In this document: piece after piece, positions 1-5,420 of the stretch
Position numbering within the stretch: the first letter of the stretch is position 1
Layout of the letters: every line of letters starts with the position of its first letter
DNA from: an uncultured Prevotella sp.
GTDB taxonomy: Bacteria > Bacteroidota > Bacteroidia > Bacteroidales > Bacteroidaceae
DNA length: 5,420 bases
Assembly (NCBI GenBank): GCA_900769275.1
Contig: CAAGGA010000010.1
Span: 1-5,420 of the forward strand
Reading direction: 5' to 3'
Made by a program: the position numbers and the translations under genes
The notes under the pieces: generated by a model
Databases searched by the model: none
The model's input: the letters and a program-made list of their open reading frames with translations, nothing else
What the model was told of the DNA's origin: nothing

Positions 1-246
1 AGTGGCTATTGGGGACATCTTAATAATGGCATAGGTTCGACAAAACAACAAATTCTTATCCAACAGTTCTGTTTTTGCAGAAACGAGAAACTGTCTTAAG
101 ACGGTATGAATTATTCAGGTTAGATAAACTGCCAAAGAGATACATAAGAGGCTTCCTGTCCCTGAAGGGATTGGGAAGCCTCTCTTTGTTATAGTATGTT
201 GAGATTGGAAGTAATGGCGGGAGTGTAGATTTCTTCTTTATTGAAA
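1..246. other. Non-coding left flank, possible gene end at the edge
   Basis: No convincing gene lies in this stretch. Two short plus-strand frames are open from the left edge: one stops with TAA at 97-99 after 32 codons, the other with TAG at 32-34 after 10 codons and reads VAIGDILIMA. Either could be the tail of a gene that starts outside the window, but neither has a recognisable motif. The minus-strand frame spanning 56-250 crosses the terminator hairpin and is judged spurious. A short palindrome, GTCTTAAGAC, sits at 93-102. The segment is clearly more AT-rich than the operon to its right. Confidence 0.4.
147..183 (-). terminator. Probable operon terminator hairpin
   Basis: The outer arms AGAGGCTTCC (147-156) and GGAAGCCTCT (174-183) are perfectly complementary over 10 bp. 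An inner stem, TCCC (159-162) with GGGA (167-170), extends it after a small internal loop, giving a long GC-rich hairpin. It begins 63 bases beyond the stop codon of the lipoprotein gene, where a terminator for the minus-strand operon is expected. The trailing sequence is only moderately T-rich on either strand (TTATGTATCTCTTT on minus, CTTTGTTATAG on plus), so it may work in both directions and also end a gene entering from the left. Confidence 0.7.
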
Positions 247-1800
247 TCAATAGTCGGCGTTCTGCGGGTCAAACTCTGTCCACTTGTCGAGCCAGTTGTC
301 ATTTGAGGAGAGTGCTCCTACGTAGGATACTTTCTCGAACCATGTGGAGAGGAGTGCATCCGTGAAGTTTGCTGCTCCGAGAAGTGGTGAGGATGCCTGT
401 GGGTAGCAGTTGACATTGAGTTTGCCTGCTTTGGCGAGCATGAGGTCGGCAGCCTGCGGGAAGATGCGGTTACCCGGTTGTGCCTTGAAGTATGTGGAGC
501 TGTATGACTCCTTTTCTGCGTCTATGACGGTCTTCTTCACAGCGTCGTAAAGGTCATCGGTATAACGCTTGTTGGCGTCGCTGCCTGTAATGTCCATGCC
601 TGCAAGGAAGATGTTCTGGAGTTTGAGTCTGCCTGCCTTGGCATATTCCTGTGTGCCTCCCTTCTCTGCGTCGATGATTATGCCGATGGGATAGCCTATT
701 GCTACTGAGTTGAAGCAGGCGAGATGGCTACTGCGGCGTATCTGCATGGCGGCTTGGAACTTGCCGAGTGCGGAACCGTTCTGTGGGAAGAAGTCACCAC
801 CGTTGATATAGTCAGGTGTGTTCTCGAAGCCGTCTCTTCCTATCGGACCTACGAAGGTGATGTTGGAGAATACTGCTGAGGTAAAGGGTTCGGTCAGTGA
901 ACCGTCGGCATCGTTGTCGCTCTCGAAACCGTTGGACTGCGATGTGTCGGCAATGCGCGGATGACGTACGGACAGTCCGAACTGCACTTTGCCGCTATAG
1001 CCGTTGTCCGTGTCGAACTCGTCATCCCATCCGTTGTACGCTACGAGGTAGCGGCAGTTGACGTTTCCTCCGAACCATTCGAATGAGTCATCGTTGGAAT
1101 AGCTTACCTGAAGGTGATCCACCTGCGTTCCGCTGCCTACGCTGCCGAATGTTATGCCGTTGATTTCCTTGTCTTTCTGGAATGGATAGCCGGCAAACTC
1201 CACTCTTACGTAGCTCAGCACTCCGCTGTTGTCGTTGGCATCGGTGCCGCCGTGCTTTGTGCGCGGACCGCCTTCTATCTGCTGTCCGAGAACGCCTTTG
1301 TTGTTGATTCCCTTTCCACAGATGATGAGGCCGCCCCAGTCGCCGGGCTTTCGGCTGCCTTTGGCCTGTGCTGAGGTGAAGACGATAGGCTGCGTGGCAG
1401 TACCTTGGGCAAAGAGTTTGCCTCCGGGTTCTACGATAAGTGAGGCTGCTGACTCTTTCTCGCCTTTGATTATCGTGCCCGGCTCGATGGTCAGTTCTGA
1501 GCCGTCGGCTATATATATCCATCCTTTCATCAGGTAGGTGCCTTTCTTCAGGGTTTTCTTGCCCTTGAAGATGAACTCCTTGTCACCATTGCCTATTACA
1601 GTGCCGTTGGCATTTTCCTTGCCGTCGGCATCGAAGAGGAGGTTGTCGCAGGTTTTGATACTTCCCTCTGTGCCCCAGACGTATGAGACGGTAGGGGGAT
1701 TGTTGCTGTCTTCCTTGTTGTCATCATCGCTGCATGAAGTTACCGTCACTGTCAGGACAGTGGCAAGAAAAGCTGCCGAGAAGATAAGATTCTTTTTCAT
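247..1800 (-). CDS. Surface lipoprotein, beta-helix type, partner of TonB receptor
   Basis: This gene encodes a 517-residue predicted outer-membrane lipoprotein. Residues 1-22 form a signal peptide (KK, then a hydrophobic stretch) ending in a lipobox VTSC, so Cys23 would be lipidated. The SDDDN that follows resembles the acidic export signal that sends Bacteroidota lipoproteins to the cell surface. The body has repeats of short strands and turns typical of right-handed beta-helix folds: GWIYIADGSELTIEPGTII at 93-111, then LIVEPGGKLFAQGTATQPIV at 121-140 and GDWGGLIICGKG at 153-164. Acidic, aromatic loops follow (NDDSFEWFGG at 236-245, GWDDEFDTDNGYSG at 257-270, SNGFESDNDADG at 289-300). The C-terminus reads VGALSSNDNWLDKWTEFDP, a tail I associate with this lipoprotein family. 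The gene lies 84 bases downstream of the receptor gene on the same strand and is probably co-transcribed. The ATG at 1800 is preferred because the signal peptide starts there; its leader is A-rich with no Shine-Dalgarno site. No catalytic motif is recognised. The likely role is ligand capture for the receptor; the ligand is unknown. Confidence 0.88.
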   Translation of the reverse strand: MKKNLIFSAAFLATVLTVTVTSCSDDDNKEDSNNPPTVSYVWGTEGSIKTCDNLLFDADGKENANGTVIGNGDKEFIFKGKKTLKKGTYLMKGWIYIADGSELTIEPGTIIKGEKESAASLIVEPGGKLFAQGTATQPIVFTSAQAKGSRKPGDWGGLIICGKGINNKGVLGQQIEGGPRTKHGGTDANDNSGVLSYVRVEFAGYPFQKDKEINGITFGSVGSGTQVDHLQVSYSNDDSFEWFGGNVNCRYLVAYNGWDDEFDTDNGYSGKVQFGLSVRHPRIADTSQSNGFESDNDADGSLTEPFTSAVFSNITFVGPIGRDGFENTPDYINGGDFFPQNGSALGKFQAAMQIRRSSHLACFNSVAIGYPIGIIIDAEKGGTQEYAKAGRLKLQNIFLAGMDITGSDANKRYTDDLYDAVKKTVIDAEKESYSSTYFKAQPGNRIFPQAADLMLAKAGKLNVNCYPQASSPLLGAANFTDALLSTWFEKVSYVGALSSNDNWLDKWTEFDPQNADY

Positions 1801-1834
1801 TTTTCTTTGTTTTGTTTTTGTTATTGTTTTTTTG

Positions 1835-1855
1835 TTCTTCGACCTGGTCGAAGAA
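1835..1855. repeat. Perfect intergenic palindrome between receptor and lipoprotein genes
   Basis: The arms TTCTTCGACC (1835-1844) and GGTCGAAGAA (1846-1855) are exact reverse complements around one central base. In the minus-strand transcript this forms a stem of about nine base pairs in the 84-base gap after the receptor stop codon and 34 bases before the lipoprotein start. The sequence after it in the transcript is A-rich rather than U-rich, so it is a poor intrinsic terminator. It could protect or process mRNA ends, tune the ratio of the two proteins, or be a protein-binding site. No TAnnTTTG box is visible in this gap, which argues against a separate promoter for the lipoprotein. Confidence 0.75.
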
Positions 1856-1884
1856 TACTTGTTCTTTGCTTTTTGTTTTTGTCA

Positions 1885-4668
1885 TCAGAGCTTGTATGAG
1901 GCGGAGAGGGAGATGGTGCGTCCTGGCATGTAGGAGCGCGTTATCTGCTCTATTTCGCCTTTTTGTGTGTTTTCAAACTGCTTGAACTGCACTTTCTGCG
2001 CCAGCAGGTCGCGTACTGACAGCCTTATGTCGAGCTTTCCAAATGACTTGCCGAGATTTATGTCTATCTGATGGCGCGGCATCTCGTAGCTATCGGGCAC
2101 GCGCACGTCGGTCTCTCCGCTTCCTACGCTTCTTCCCACGCCGATGATGCGCTTGCCGATGATGTTATAGAGCAAGGAACCTGTCCAGCCTTTCTTCCAT
2201 TTCTTTTCCGGGTTTGCTGCGTCGCTGCTATAGAAGAGCCCTGCGTTCACGAGGTAGGGGGACTGTCCCTGCATCGGACGGTCTTTCTCACGGCTTCCTT
2301 CGGGGAAGTTGACGGAGGAGTGTATGAGTGATGCGTTCAGGGAGAGGGACAGTTGTGGCAGGGAGATAAAGTCGAGTTGTTTGCGTATGTCGATTTCCAT
2401 GCCGTAGTTGTCTGCTCCCTCCGCATTCATGAAGGAATATACGAGGTCAGTGCCTCCTGCCACGGTGTAGGTCCATTCTATCGGGTCACGGAAATGTTTG
2501 TAGAAGAGAGAGAGACTGATTACCTCTCCTGCGTTCGGATACCATTCCCATCCCATGTCCACGTTGTCGATGTAAGCGGGGCGGAGGTCATGGTTGCCCT
2601 GCACGTTGGAGGCAAGGTCGAAATCATAATATACGCTTGTCGATAGTTCCCGGAACTCCGGACGGTTTGTCGTCCTGCCGTAGGCGAGGCGTAGCTGCTG
2701 CGTCTTCGTGAGGTGGTAGGTCAGGTTGAGTGAGGGGAAGAAGTCATTGTAATCGTAGAAAGTGGATAGTGGGGAATACTCCTGACGTCTCGTATGCGAT
2801 ACAAGTTCTGTATGTGAGGATTCGAAGCGCACGCCGCCATAAACCTCCAGCTTGTCGTTGAGGAAAGGCATGAGGAGGGAGATGTATCCGCATCCTAACG
2901 TATTGCGTGCCTCGTAGTTGTTGCTCCAATCCACTTGCTCAAGGAGGTACAGCCCGTCTTCTCCGTAGTTGCTGTCAACCAGCAGTTGTGTCGGAACGTC
3001 GAGATTACGCATATCCTGCGGCAGTTGTCCGCCCGGCAGGGCATAGGTAAAGAATCGTGTGTCGTATTTACGGCTTCTGTGCTCACCATAGCCGCCTGCT
3101 TTCAGCGAGGGTTTCCATCCGTTGAACGAGAAGTCGTGCTTCCAGTCGGCTCCGCCTGAGAAGATGTTTTCTCCGAGGAAAGAGAACTCGCGGTTGATGT
3201 CGTTGAGGTTTTCCACTTCCATTGCTCCGTTATCCTGCTGGAAAACCGTATAGCGTCTCCGGTCAGGGAGATTTCTGTTGGCATAGGCATAGCCCAGTTT
3301 CCAGTCGATGCGGTCGCTGTCGGTCAGTGTGTGCCTGCCCGTGATGCCGAGGTTATAGGTAGTGCGGCTCTGGTAGTAGTATTCCGCCTGTTCCATGTAG
3401 TCGCTCTGTGCATCATATCCTTTACGGTAGGAATAGCGGTTTTTCCCCAATTGGTTGAAGATATGCTTCATTTCAAGGCGGTGGTTGCCGTTGGCAGAAA
3501 GCCATACGAGGGAGAGCAATGCTCCGAGTCGTACGTTGTTGCTGTACTGGTCATCCTTTGCCTTGCGCAGGAAGTTCGATTTGTCGTGCGTCATGTCGTA
3601 TGCGCCGAACATATTGTTGTCGGCATCCGTTACAGTGCGGTAGGAGTTGTTGTAGTTGAGGCTTCCGTTGAGTCCGAACGTCTGTCCGGCATTGTTTCTC
3701 CAGCGTCGTGACGTACTCATTGCGATGCTGAGGTCGGCTACGGGTTTCATGGTCTTCAGAGTCCAATCGTTGTTGAGTCCGTTGCCAAGAAGAGCGAAAC
3801 CGTTGAGTTGAGGTTTCAGTGAAGAGTGTATGCCATCGGGCAGTCCTCTCTTTCCGTTGTCGAAGCCAAGGAAGTCTGTCGCGCTGCCTGCATAGTGTAG
3901 GAAGTCCTTGAAATGCGACTCTCCGTTTATTCCTCCTCCGATGCTAATGCTTGTCGTGTTCTGCAAAGACACGTCTTTCGTGTTTACTATGATGAAGCCT
4001 CCTGTATAGTCAGCGGGATATTCCGGTGATGCAGACTTTACCACCTTCATGCCGCTTATCTGCGTCGAGGGTATGATGTCAAAGGAGAAAGCTCTTTGGT
4101 CGGCTTCGCATGAGGGCACGGCGGAACCGTTCATCCATACGTTGTTGTATCTTTGCGAGAGTCCTCTGACCATGACGTATTTCTCGTCGATGAGGCTGAC
4201 GCCGGGGATTCTCCTTATTACCTCTCCTGCATCCTTATCCTGCGTTCGCTTGATGTGTTGCTCCGAGACGGTCGTCATGGCGACGTGTGCCTGCTGCTGT
4301 TCCCTTGTCATGGCGGCTTCCGTCTCCTGCCTTGCTTCTCCTGTCACGGTCACGGTGGCGAGGGTGGCGTTGTCCGGCTCAAGGGTGATGTCCATCGTCT
4401 GCGTGCCGCTTTTTATCACGCATTCCCTTGTCACGGCTTTATATCCTATGTATCTGAATGTAATGTTCTGTTTTCCGTCGGGAACGGTCAGTGAGAAGTG
4501 TCCGTCCATGTCGGTGGAGGTTCCTTTCCCTTCAGCGAATGTAACGGAGGCTCCCGGCAGTGCTTCGCCTGTCTCGGCGTCGGTTACCTTGCCTTTCAGT
4601 ATTCCTCCCTGCATTGCCGTCGTGCCAGTCAGAAGCAGGGCGAGGCATAGTGTCAGTTTACTTAACAT
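1885..4668 (-). CDS. TonB-dependent outer-membrane receptor with carboxypeptidase-regulatory-like N-terminus
   Basis: This is a 927-residue receptor, a usual size for Bacteroidota members of the family. It would sit in the outer membrane and import a ligand using energy from the inner-membrane TonB-ExbB-ExbD complex. In order it has a signal peptide (about residues 1-20, MLSKLTLCLALLLTGTTA), a carboxypeptidase-regulatory-like beta-sandwich (about 23-98, with GKVTDAETGEALPGASV and DMDGHFSL), and a candidate TonB box LATVTVTG (103-110). The plug domain follows (about 115-232, with RRIPGVSLI, YVMVRGLSQRYNNVWMNG and YPADYTGGFIIVNT). The rest is a 22-strand-type barrel ending in ISLSASYKL. An in-frame ATG at 4759-4761 would add 31 residues, but they are Lys/Thr-rich, precede the signal peptide and span the promoter, so the ATG at 4666-4668 is chosen. 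No SusD gene is adjacent; the partner is the downstream beta-helix lipoprotein. The substrate cannot be inferred. The frame is intact throughout. Confidence 0.93.
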   Translation of the reverse strand: MLSKLTLCLALLLTGTTAMQGGILKGKVTDAETGEALPGASVTFAEGKGTSTDMDGHFSLTVPDGKQNITFRYIGYKAVTRECVIKSGTQTMDITLEPDNATLATVTVTGEARQETEAAMTREQQQAHVAMTTVSEQHIKRTQDKDAGEVIRRIPGVSLIDEKYVMVRGLSQRYNNVWMNGSAVPSCEADQRAFSFDIIPSTQISGMKVVKSASPEYPADYTGGFIIVNTKDVSLQNTTSISIGGGINGESHFKDFLHYAGSATDFLGFDNGKRGLPDGIHSSLKPQLNGFALLGNGLNNDWTLKTMKPVADLSIAMSTSRRWRNNAGQTFGLNGSLNYNNSYRTVTDADNNMFGAYDMTHDKSNFLRKAKDDQYSNNVRLGALLSLVWLSANGNHRLEMKHIFNQLGKNRYSYRKGYDAQSDYMEQAEYYYQSRTTYNLGITGRHTLTDSDRIDWKLGYAYANRNLPDRRRYTVFQQDNGAMEVENLNDINREFSFLGENIFSGGADWKHDFSFNGWKPSLKAGGYGEHRSRKYDTRFFTYALPGGQLPQDMRNLDVPTQLLVDSNYGEDGLYLLEQVDWSNNYEARNTLGCGYISLLMPFLNDKLEVYGGVRFESSHTELVSHTRRQEYSPLSTFYDYNDFFPSLNLTYHLTKTQQLRLAYGRTTNRPEFRELSTSVYYDFDLASNVQGNHDLRPAYIDNVDMGWEWYPNAGEVISLSLFYKHFRDPIEWTYTVAGGTDLVYSFMNAEGADNYGMEIDIRKQLDFISLPQLSLSLNASLIHSSVNFPEGSREKDRPMQGQSPYLVNAGLFYSSDAANPEKKWKKGWTGSLLYNIIGKRIIGVGRSVGSGETDVRVPDSYEMPRHQIDINLGKSFGKLDIRLSVRDLLAQKVQFKQFENTQKGEIEQITRSYMPGRTISLSASYKL

Positions 4669-4709
4669 ACTCTTCGTTTTTGTTTTCTTTTTTGTTTTCG
4701 TTTCTTTTA
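4669..4709 (-). promoter_or_regulatory. A-rich, nearly U-free leader of the receptor mRNA
   Basis: Read on the minus strand, the bases just upstream of the receptor ATG are almost all A, with scattered C and G and no T for about 38 bases until the base next to the start codon. There is no Shine-Dalgarno sequence. This fits Bacteroidota, where translation often relies on unstructured A-rich leaders. The lipoprotein gene has a similar leader (1801-1834), suggesting both genes are meant to be well translated. Confidence 0.6.
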
Positions 4710-4713
4710 CTTT

Positions 4714-4722
4714 GCAAAGGTA
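4714..4722 (-). promoter_or_regulatory. Bacteroidota-type -7 promoter box for the receptor-lipoprotein operon
   Basis: On the minus strand the bases TACCTTTGC match the Bacteroidota primary-sigma consensus TAnnTTTG, including a following pyrimidine. Transcription would start about 40 bases before the receptor ATG. The usual TTTG at -33, about 19-21 bases upstream, is missing; the nearest TTG is about 31 bases away (4754-4756). The promoter may therefore be weak or depend on an activator. The box overlaps the palindrome CTTTGCAAAG (4710-4719). Confidence 0.6.
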
Positions 4723-4778
4723 GTATGTTAGTGTTGCATTGTTGTTACCGTGGCAATACAATGATGTTTCTCTTTCGA

Positions 4779-4796
4779 AATGTAAAGGGAATGTAA
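4779..4796 (-). repeat. Direct repeat with 11-bp period upstream of the receptor promoter
   Basis: On the minus strand TTACATT occurs twice (plus coordinates 4790-4796 and 4779-4785), with starts 11 bp apart. One-turn spacing is typical of sites bound by tandem OmpR/PhoB-type response regulators. The repeats lie about 57 bp upstream of the -7 box. A looser series of AACA motifs (4726-4746, minus strand, two of them 11 bp apart) fills the region where the -33 element should be. The regulatory function is inferred from spacing only. Confidence 0.35.
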
Positions 4797-4809
4797 TAAC
4801 GGGGGGGGT

Positions 4810-4909
4810 AGAATTAGTATGTGGTTGTTGGTTTGGTTAGTCTTAACTCTTGAGAATCCTCCGTTACCCAAGTATTATCAACCAAAACATACAATCGCAT
4901 ACTAATTCT
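4810..4909. repeat. Long imperfect inverted repeat, possible remnant of a small mobile element
   Basis: The terminal arms AGAATTAGTATGTG (4810-4823) and CGCATACTAATTCT (4896-4909) match as inverted repeats at 13 of 14 positions. A second nested pair, TTTGGTT (4832-4838) and AACCAAA (4880-4886), aligns after internal loops of eight and nine bases, leaving a central loop of 41 bases. The 100-bp size and terminal pairing resemble a miniature inverted-repeat element or a large structured hairpin. No target-site duplication is visible at the edges and there is no coding capacity, so the identity stays open. Confidence 0.5.
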
Positions 4910-4996
4910 GACACCTGTTTGGGAGGGATTAATCCACTAAAATCGAGTTTTACTATATTTTTCCTTGAGATTGGGTCGGTTTTGTGGATAATTTAC

Positions 4997-5005
4997 TAAA
5001 TTTGC
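4997..5005 (+). promoter_or_regulatory. Bacteroidota-type -7 promoter box for the DUF1016 remnant
   Basis: TAAATTTGC matches the TAnnTTTG consensus plus pyrimidine. It lies 20 bases before the ATG at 5026, so the transcript would have a very short leader. A possible -33 TTG at 4971-4973 is 23 bases upstream, slightly longer than usual. The box supports 5026 as the original gene start. Confidence 0.5.
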
Positions 5006-5025
5006 AACATTAAGGGAATTGAAGA

Positions 5026-5311
5026 ATGAATACAGATATAGAACACAAAAAAAACTGATAACGAGGAAGAGTTGTTTGAACACATCTCCTATCTCATAAC
5101 AGAAAGTCGTAAACACGTTGCCAAGGCCGTCAACACCGCTATGGTTTACACCTATTATGGTGTTGGTCGTTATATTGTGGAATTTAAACAAAATGGTAAC
5201 TATCGGGCAGACTATGGAAAAGAAATTTTGAGCAGGCTTTCTACCAAACTAACAGACAAATTTGGGAAGGGTTGGTCTGTTGGGACTTTGACTAAATGCA
5301 GAAAGTTTTAG
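5026..5311 (+). pseudogene. Broken DUF1016/YhcG-type PDDEXK nuclease gene, N-terminal fragment
   Basis: The reading frame from 5072 (opening with TTG) to the TAG at 5309-5311 matches the helical N-terminal domain of the DUF1016 (YhcG) family, with motifs YYGVGRYIVEFKQ, RADYGKEIL and LTDKFGKGWSV. The family is usually well over 300 residues, with a C-terminal PDDEXK nuclease domain; only about 95 residues remain here and no catalytic part. The likely original ATG at 5026 begins MNTDIEHKK, then meets TGA at 5056-5058. Skipping one A in the run of eight A at 5047-5054 joins this start to the conserved frame (KKTDNEEELFEHIS), so a one-base slip is inferred. After the TAG, none of the three forward frames continues the family sequence. 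Such genes are often found in variable regions near restriction-modification loci and mobile elements. A short translated fragment from the TTG at 5072 is possible but unlikely to be functional. Confidence 0.8.
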
Positions 5312-5321
5312 GTGGGTTCTA

Positions 5322-5420
5322 TTAATTCGCTTTGTCATATTTTGGTTTCTTTTCGGTACAAATCGTAAGTTTGACCTGCGGTCTTCCTCCTCCTTGCAAG
5401 GCATAACTCAAGCAAGCTTG
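5322..5420 (-). other. Open minus-strand frame running off the right edge
   Basis: A frame of 32 codons is open from the right edge to a TAA at 5322-5324, reading ...LSYALQGGGRPQVKLTI... and ending KKPKYDKAN. It could be the end of a minus-strand gene, but it is short and has no domain I can name. The segment also holds the palindromes CCTTGCAAGG (5392-5401) and CAAGCTTG (5413-5420). It starts within 15 bases of where the DUF1016 similarity stops, so it may mark the edge of an inserted or repeated sequence. Confidence 0.25.

Larger units (their letters stand above)
4723..5025. other. AT-rich divergent intergenic region without genes
   Basis: This stretch separates the minus-strand receptor gene from the plus-strand DUF1016 remnant and has no supported gene. 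It contains the direct repeats near 4779-4796, a run of eight G at 4801-4808, a long imperfect inverted repeat at 4810-4909 and a plus-strand promoter box at 4997-5005. The minus-strand frame spanning 4937-5191 is antisense to the DUF1016 remnant and resembles no known protein. The region is distinctly AT-rich relative to the operon. Confidence 0.6.

Noticed and set aside
56..250. Minus-strand frame of 64 codons downstream of the lipoprotein gene
   Set aside because: It overlaps the lipoprotein stop region by a few bases, is encoded largely by the terminator hairpin and AT-rich flank, and has no protein-like motif.
1088..1522. Minus-strand frame of 144 codons inside the lipoprotein gene
   Set aside because: It is an Arg-rich out-of-frame reading of the lipoprotein coding sequence with no start signals of its own.
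4049..4723. Plus-strand open frame of 224 codons antisense to the start of the receptor gene
   Set aside because: It overlaps the well-supported receptor coding sequence and its promoter, has Cys- and Ser-rich low-quality sequence with no recognisable domain, and is explained by codon composition of the opposite strand.
192..4729. The 9-mer TAGTATGTT at 192-200 and again at 4721-4729, flanking the operon
   Set aside because: The match does not extend beyond nine bases and can arise by chance in AT-rich flanks; not enough to call attachment sites or target duplications.
4669..4761. Upstream extension of the receptor to an ATG at 4759-4761
   Set aside because: The extra 31 residues are Lys/Thr-rich, place the signal peptide internally, and would require transcription to start upstream of the clear -7 box.
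4937..5191. Minus-strand frame of 84 codons across the promoter and start of the DUF1016 remnant
   Set aside because: It is antisense to a recognisable domain, and its Phe/Asn-rich sequence reflects AT-rich DNA.

Overview
This window looks like a chromosomal segment from a member of the Bacteroidota, most likely Bacteroidales (a Prevotella or Bacteroides relative). The evidence is a TonB-dependent receptor with an N-terminal carboxypeptidase-regulatory-like extension, a partner lipoprotein whose signal peptide is followed by a Ser-Asp-Asp-Asp surface-export-like stretch, TAnnTTTG-type -7 promoter boxes, and A-rich leaders without Shine-Dalgarno sequences. The genus is an inference; no rRNA or other marker gene is present.

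Layout from left to right. Positions 1-246 hold no convincing gene, only short open frames at the left edge and a strong hairpin (147-183) that probably terminates the operon to its right. Positions 247-1800 (minus) encode a 517-residue surface lipoprotein with a right-handed beta-helix-like fold. Positions 1801-1884 are an intergenic gap carrying a perfect 10-bp-arm palindrome. Positions 1885-4668 (minus) encode a 927-residue TonB-dependent outer-membrane receptor, with a promoter at 4714-4722. Positions 4669-5025 are a non-coding, AT-rich divergent region with the receptor promoter, an 11-bp-spaced direct repeat, a run of eight G, a long imperfect inverted repeat and a second promoter box facing right. 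Positions 5026-5311 (plus) are a broken remnant of a DUF1016/YhcG-type gene, frameshifted at a run of eight A and cut off before its nuclease domain. The last 100 bases contain only an open minus-strand frame running off the right edge.

The receptor and the lipoprotein read as one transcription unit on the minus strand, receptor first. This is the same order as susC-susD pairs, but here the partner is a beta-helix lipoprotein rather than a SusD-family protein. The probable working model is that the lipoprotein captures or processes a ligand at the cell surface and the receptor imports it using TonB energy; the substrate cannot be read from the sequence. The flanks are visibly more AT-rich than the operon. 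The broken DUF1016 gene and the inverted repeat suggest that the right flank is a decayed accessory or mobile region. I see no CRISPR array, tRNA, rRNA or intact insertion sequence, and no clear undescribed system. The least explained items are the intergenic palindrome, the promoter-upstream repeats and the 100-bp inverted repeat.
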